DNA of 64,000 bases from Streptomyces luteogriseus. GTDB lineage: Bacteria; Actinomycetota; Actinomycetes; Streptomycetales; Streptomycetaceae. Within the stretch, counting starts at the first letter, position 1. Each line of letters begins with the position of its first letter. Shown in pieces: positions 61,281-64,000 of the stretch. Location of the stretch: contig NZ_JACHMS010000001.1 in NCBI RefSeq assembly GCF_014205055.1, positions 3,906,001 to 3,970,000 on the forward strand, given 5' to 3'. The notes under the pieces are model-generated. The model searched no databases. It saw only the letters and a list, made by a program, of their open reading frames with translations, and was not told the origin of the DNA. The position numbers and the translations under genes are program-made.

Positions 61281-63650
61281 ATGTCAGCCTGCGTCCCCAC
61301 ACGCGCCGCCGATCCGAACCGAACCGAACGCACCCATCCGCCCCACAGCCCGCCGCCGACCGGACCCCGCCGCTTCAGGATCGCGGGTGCCGATGTGTCG
61401 GCCTCGATCGCGGTCTTCCTGATCGCCCTGCCCCTGTCCCTGGGCATCGCCCTCGCCACCGGCGCCCCCCTCCAGGCCGGCCTCGTCGCCGCCGCCGTGG
61501 GCGGCCTGGTCGCCGGGCGGCTCGGCGGCTCCCCGCTCCAGGTGAGCGGCCCGGCCGCCGGGCTCACCGTCGTCACCGCCGACCTCATCCAGCGTTACGG
61601 CTGGCGGACGACCTGTGCCATCACCGTCCTCGCGGGCCTCGCCCAACTCGGCCTGGGCTGCCTGCGCGTGGCCCGCGGCGCCCTGGCCGTCAGTCCCGCC
61701 ATCGTGCACGGCATGCTCGCCGGGATCGGTATCACCATCGCCGTCGCCCAGCTGCACATCGTGCTCGGCGGCACACCGCAGAGTTCCGTCCCGGACAACC
61801 TCCGGGCGCTTCCCGCCCAGTTGGCGCACATGCGCCCGGCCGCCGTGTCGGTGAGCGTGCTGACCCTGGCGCTGCTGCTGCTCTGGCCGAGACTGCCCGG
61901 CCGGGCCGGACGCCTGCTGCGCAAGGTGCCGGCCGCGCTCGTCGCCGTCGCCGGAGCCACCGCGGCCGCCGCCCTCGCCGGGCTGCGCCTGCCCAAGGTC
62001 GACCTGCCGTCCTGGAGCAACCACGCCCTGGCCGGGCTGCCCGAGGGCCCCGTGCTCGGCCTGGTGGCCGCCGTGCTCACCACCACGCTGGTGTGCAGTG
62101 TGCAGTCGCTGCTCGGCGCGGTCGCCGTGGACAAGCTGGTGGCCGGCCGCCCCGGCCTGTCGACCCGCGTCGGGCGCTCGCAGCTCGACCGCGAGTTGCT
62201 CGGGCAGGGCGCCGCCAACATCGTCTCCGGCTCGCTCGGCGGACTGCCCATCGCCGGTGTGGCCGTGCGGAGTTCGGCGAATGTGCACGCGGGCGCGGTC
62301 AGCCGGAACTCCACGATGCTGCACGGCGTTCTCGTAGTGATCGCCGCGCTGCTGATGGTCCCGATCCTGGAGCTCATCCCGCTAGCCTCGCTCGCCGCCC
62401 TGGTGATGGCCGTCGGCATCCAGATGGTGTCCCTGAACCACATCCGCACGGTGACCCGCCACCGCGAAGTCTGGGTCTACGCCGTCACCACCCTCGGCGT
62501 GGTCTCCCTCGGCGTCCTGGAGGGCGTGGCGCTCGGCATCGCCATGGCCGTCGGCGTCGCCCTGCACCGCCTCACCCGCACCCGCATCACGCACGAAGCA
62601 GAGGAAGGAGTCCATCACGTACACGTCAGAGGACAGTTGACGTTCCTCGCGGTGCCACGGCTCAGCCGGGTCCTGCATCTCGTGCCCCACGGCGCCGACA
62701 CGGTCGTCGAGCTGGACGGGTCGTTCATGGACCACGCGGCGTACGAGACATTGCAGGACTGGCAGAAGACGCACACCGCGCAGGGCGGCACCGTGGAGAT
62801 CACCGGACGGCATCCCGGCACCCGCATCTCCGAGCCCCAGACCTCCGGCGACTGCCGCTGCCGGCCCTGGACACCCTGGCGCAACCACCAGTGCGAAGGC
62901 CCCCAGTCCGTACCCCCTGCCGAGAAGAACCCGGACGGGTCGGACCGCTCCGAGCCGGACCCGACGGGCACCAGCGGAACCAGCGGGCACGAACTGGCGC
63001 GTGGCATCAGCGCGTTCCAGCGCAACACCGCCCCGCTGGTGCGCAGCGAGCTGGCCCGGCTGGCACGAGAGGGGCAGAAGCCCTCGCAGCTCTTCCTGAC
63101 CTGCGCCGACTCGCGGCTGGTCACCTCGATGATCACCTCCAGTGGTCCGGGCGACCTGTTCGTCGTGCGCAACGTGGGCAACCTCGTCCCGTGTCCGGGC
63201 GAGGAGAGCGGCGACGACTCGGTGGCGGCGGCGATCGAATACGCCGTGGACGTGCTTCAGGTGCGGTCCATCACGGTGTGCGGGCACTCGGGCTGCGGCG
63301 CCATGCAGGCCCTGCTCAACTCCGAGCCCGGCGGCGCCCAGACCCCGCTGAAGCGGTGGCTGCGGCACGGGCTGCCGAGCCTGGAGCGCATGGCCGACGG
63401 CAATCTGCCCTGGGGCAGGCTGGCCGGACGGTTCCCCGAGGACGCGGTCGAGCAGCTCTGCCTGACGAACGTGGTTCAGCAGCTGGAGCACCTGCGCGCC
63501 CACGACTCGGTGGCCCGGGCGCTCCGCGAGGGCGCCCTGGAGCTGCACGGGATGTACTTCCACGTGGGCGAGGCCGAGTCCTTCCTGCTCACCGAGACGG
63601 AGAGCGGCGGCGCCTTCGACCGCGTACGGGAGTCGGATCTGACGGCCTGA
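61281..63650 (+). CDS. SulP anion transporter fused to beta-carbonic anhydrase
   Basis: The 789-residue protein joins a SulP membrane domain (residues about 30-430, with GSPLQVSGPAAGLTVV), a STAS-like cytoplasmic domain (about 445-515) and a complete beta-carbonic anhydrase (about 570-789). Zinc and catalytic residues are visible: Cys608, Asp610 and Arg612 in CADSR, then His669 and Cys672 in GHSGCG. SulP proteins of this kind are candidate bicarbonate transporters. Fusion lets imported or exported HCO3- be interconverted with CO2 at the membrane. The ATG at 61281 gives a short disordered N-terminus. A hairpin follows. Confidence 0.93.
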   Translation: MSACVPTRAADPNRTERTHPPHSPPPTGPRRFRIAGADVSASIAVFLIALPLSLGIALATGAPLQAGLVAAAVGGLVAGRLGGSPLQVSGPAAGLTVVTADLIQRYGWRTTCAITVLAGLAQLGLGCLRVARGALAVSPAIVHGMLAGIGITIAVAQLHIVLGGTPQSSVPDNLRALPAQLAHMRPAAVSVSVLTLALLLLWPRLPGRAGRLLRKVPAALVAVAGATAAAALAGLRLPKVDLPSWSNHALAGLPEGPVLGLVAAVLTTTLVCSVQSLLGAVAVDKLVAGRPGLSTRVGRSQLDRELLGQGAANIVSGSLGGLPIAGVAVRSSANVHAGAVSRNSTMLHGVLVVIAALLMVPILELIPLASLAALVMAVGIQMVSLNHIRTVTRHREVWVYAVTTLGVVSLGVLEGVALGIAMAVGVALHRLTRTRITHEAEEGVHHVHVRGQLTFLAVPRLSRVLHLVPHGADTVVELDGSFMDHAAYETLQDWQKTHTAQGGTVEITGRHPGTRISEPQTSGDCRCRPWTPWRNHQCEGPQSVPPAEKNPDGSDRSEPDPTGTSGTSGHELARGISAFQRNTAPLVRSELARLAREGQKPSQLFLTCADSRLVTSMITSSGPGDLFVVRNVGNLVPCPGEESGDDSVAAAIEYAVDVLQVRSITVCGHSGCGAMQALLNSEPGGAQTPLKRWLRHGLPSLERMADGNLPWGRLAGRFPEDAVEQLCLTNVVQQLEHLRAHDSVARALREGALELHGMYFHVGEAESFLLTETESGGAFDRVRESDLTA

Positions 63651-63666
63651 GGCCGGCGCCGGACGA

Positions 63667-63700
63667 GGGTGTGCCCCCGATCGACAGCCGGGGCACACCC
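63667..63700 (+). terminator. Terminator after SulP-carbonic anhydrase gene
   Basis: GGGTGTGCCCC (63667-63677) pairs perfectly with GGGGCACACCC (63690-63700) around a 12-nt loop, 17 nt after the stop. Confidence 0.8.
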
Positions 63701-63796
63701 CGCGGCCCGGCGAGCGGCAAGCGGGGTGACGGGCAGCAGACGCACTGAACTTTCCCTGGTCGGCGTCCGTGGGTACGGATGACGCCGGTCCCCGAC

Positions 63797-63814
63797 AGAC
63801 CGTCCAACAGGTCT
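63797..63814. promoter_or_regulatory. Inverted repeat in the acsA leader region
   Basis: AGACC-N8-GGTCT lies about 95 bp upstream of the acsA start. It may be an operator, but the half-sites are short. Confidence 0.35.
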
Positions 63815-63907
63815 AAACCAATCGGCGGTCGGCCCTTGTCATCGCACCCCCGGGTCTGATGAGCTGTGGCCTGGGACACAACGGACACCCTGGGAAAGGC
63901 AGATGCC

Positions 63908-64000
63908 GTGAGCAATGAAAGCCTGGCCAACCTCTTGAAGGAGGAGCGACGCTTCGCGCCCCCCGCCGACCTGGCCGCGAACGCCAATGTCACCGCGGAG
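63908..64000 (+). CDS. acsA: Acetyl-CoA synthetase, N-terminal end (cut by window edge)
   Basis: Only the first 31 codons are present (MSNESLANLLKEERRF, then PPADLAANANVTAE). They match the N-terminus of Streptomyces AcsA, which activates acetate to acetyl-CoA via acetyl-AMP. The GTG at 63908 is the start. The catalytic parts lie outside the window. Confidence 0.8.
   Translation, partial: MSNESLANLLKEERRFAPPADLAANANVTAE

Overview
The window is chromosomal DNA of a Streptomyces close to S. coelicolor. The evidence is the very high GC with strong third-position bias, many GTG and TTG starts, and recognisable tipA, bldG, topA, tmk, hppA and acsA orthologues in the familiar core-chromosome order. 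No transposase, integrase, phage gene or CRISPR array was found.

Left part (1-10 kb): tilS (cut by the left edge), an HExxH metalloprotease and a DacB-type D,D-carboxypeptidase lie leftward. They are followed by ppa, a ThrE-type exporter, a DedA protein and a YbjQ/UPF0145 protein. The thiopeptide-responsive MerR regulator tipA follows, with its promoter palindrome and an internal TipAS start. Divergent from it run a ClC-type channel and a glutamate decarboxylase, a pairing that suggests acid resistance.

11.5-19 kb: a DinB-PadR-DrrA-DrrB export operon with two copies of a palindromic operator, an aldehyde dehydrogenase, and a WhiJ/Scr1-like developmental module (XRE regulator, HATPase, DUF397 protein). 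The last two genes of the module share a 29-bp upstream element.

19.4-21.9 kb: a Zur-type zinc-starvation cluster of cysteine-poor ribosomal paralogues (S18, L31, L33, L28, S14) and a COG0523 protein, expressed divergently around a Zur-box-like palindrome.

22-33 kb: two lipoproteins separated by a degenerate array of about 12 units with a period near 37 bp. Next is a divergent DUF2786 / Clp-N regulator pair whose two promoters share one palindrome and look leaderless. Then come a family A DNA polymerase, a large SARP-NB-ARC-TPR regulator, a glycosyltransferase, an AraC/GyrI regulator and tRNA-Thr(CGT).

33-49 kb: an S33 lipoprotein peptidase, holB, an unusual MFS-Tmk-coiled-coil fusion, topA, a methyltransferase, a lipoprotein, the H+-pyrophosphatase hppA, and bldG with its cognate anti-sigma kinase gene.

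49-57 kb: a DECH/DUF1998 helicase convergent with a compact Tad pilus/secretion operon (CpaE-like, TadA, TadB, TadC, DUF4244 pilin-like, two TadE-like), the conserved actinobacterial helicase/secretion neighbourhood. 57-64 kb: a HAD hydrolase, a degenerate Fic-like protein, a NodB-like lipoprotein, a SulP-carbonic anhydrase fusion, and the first codons of acsA.
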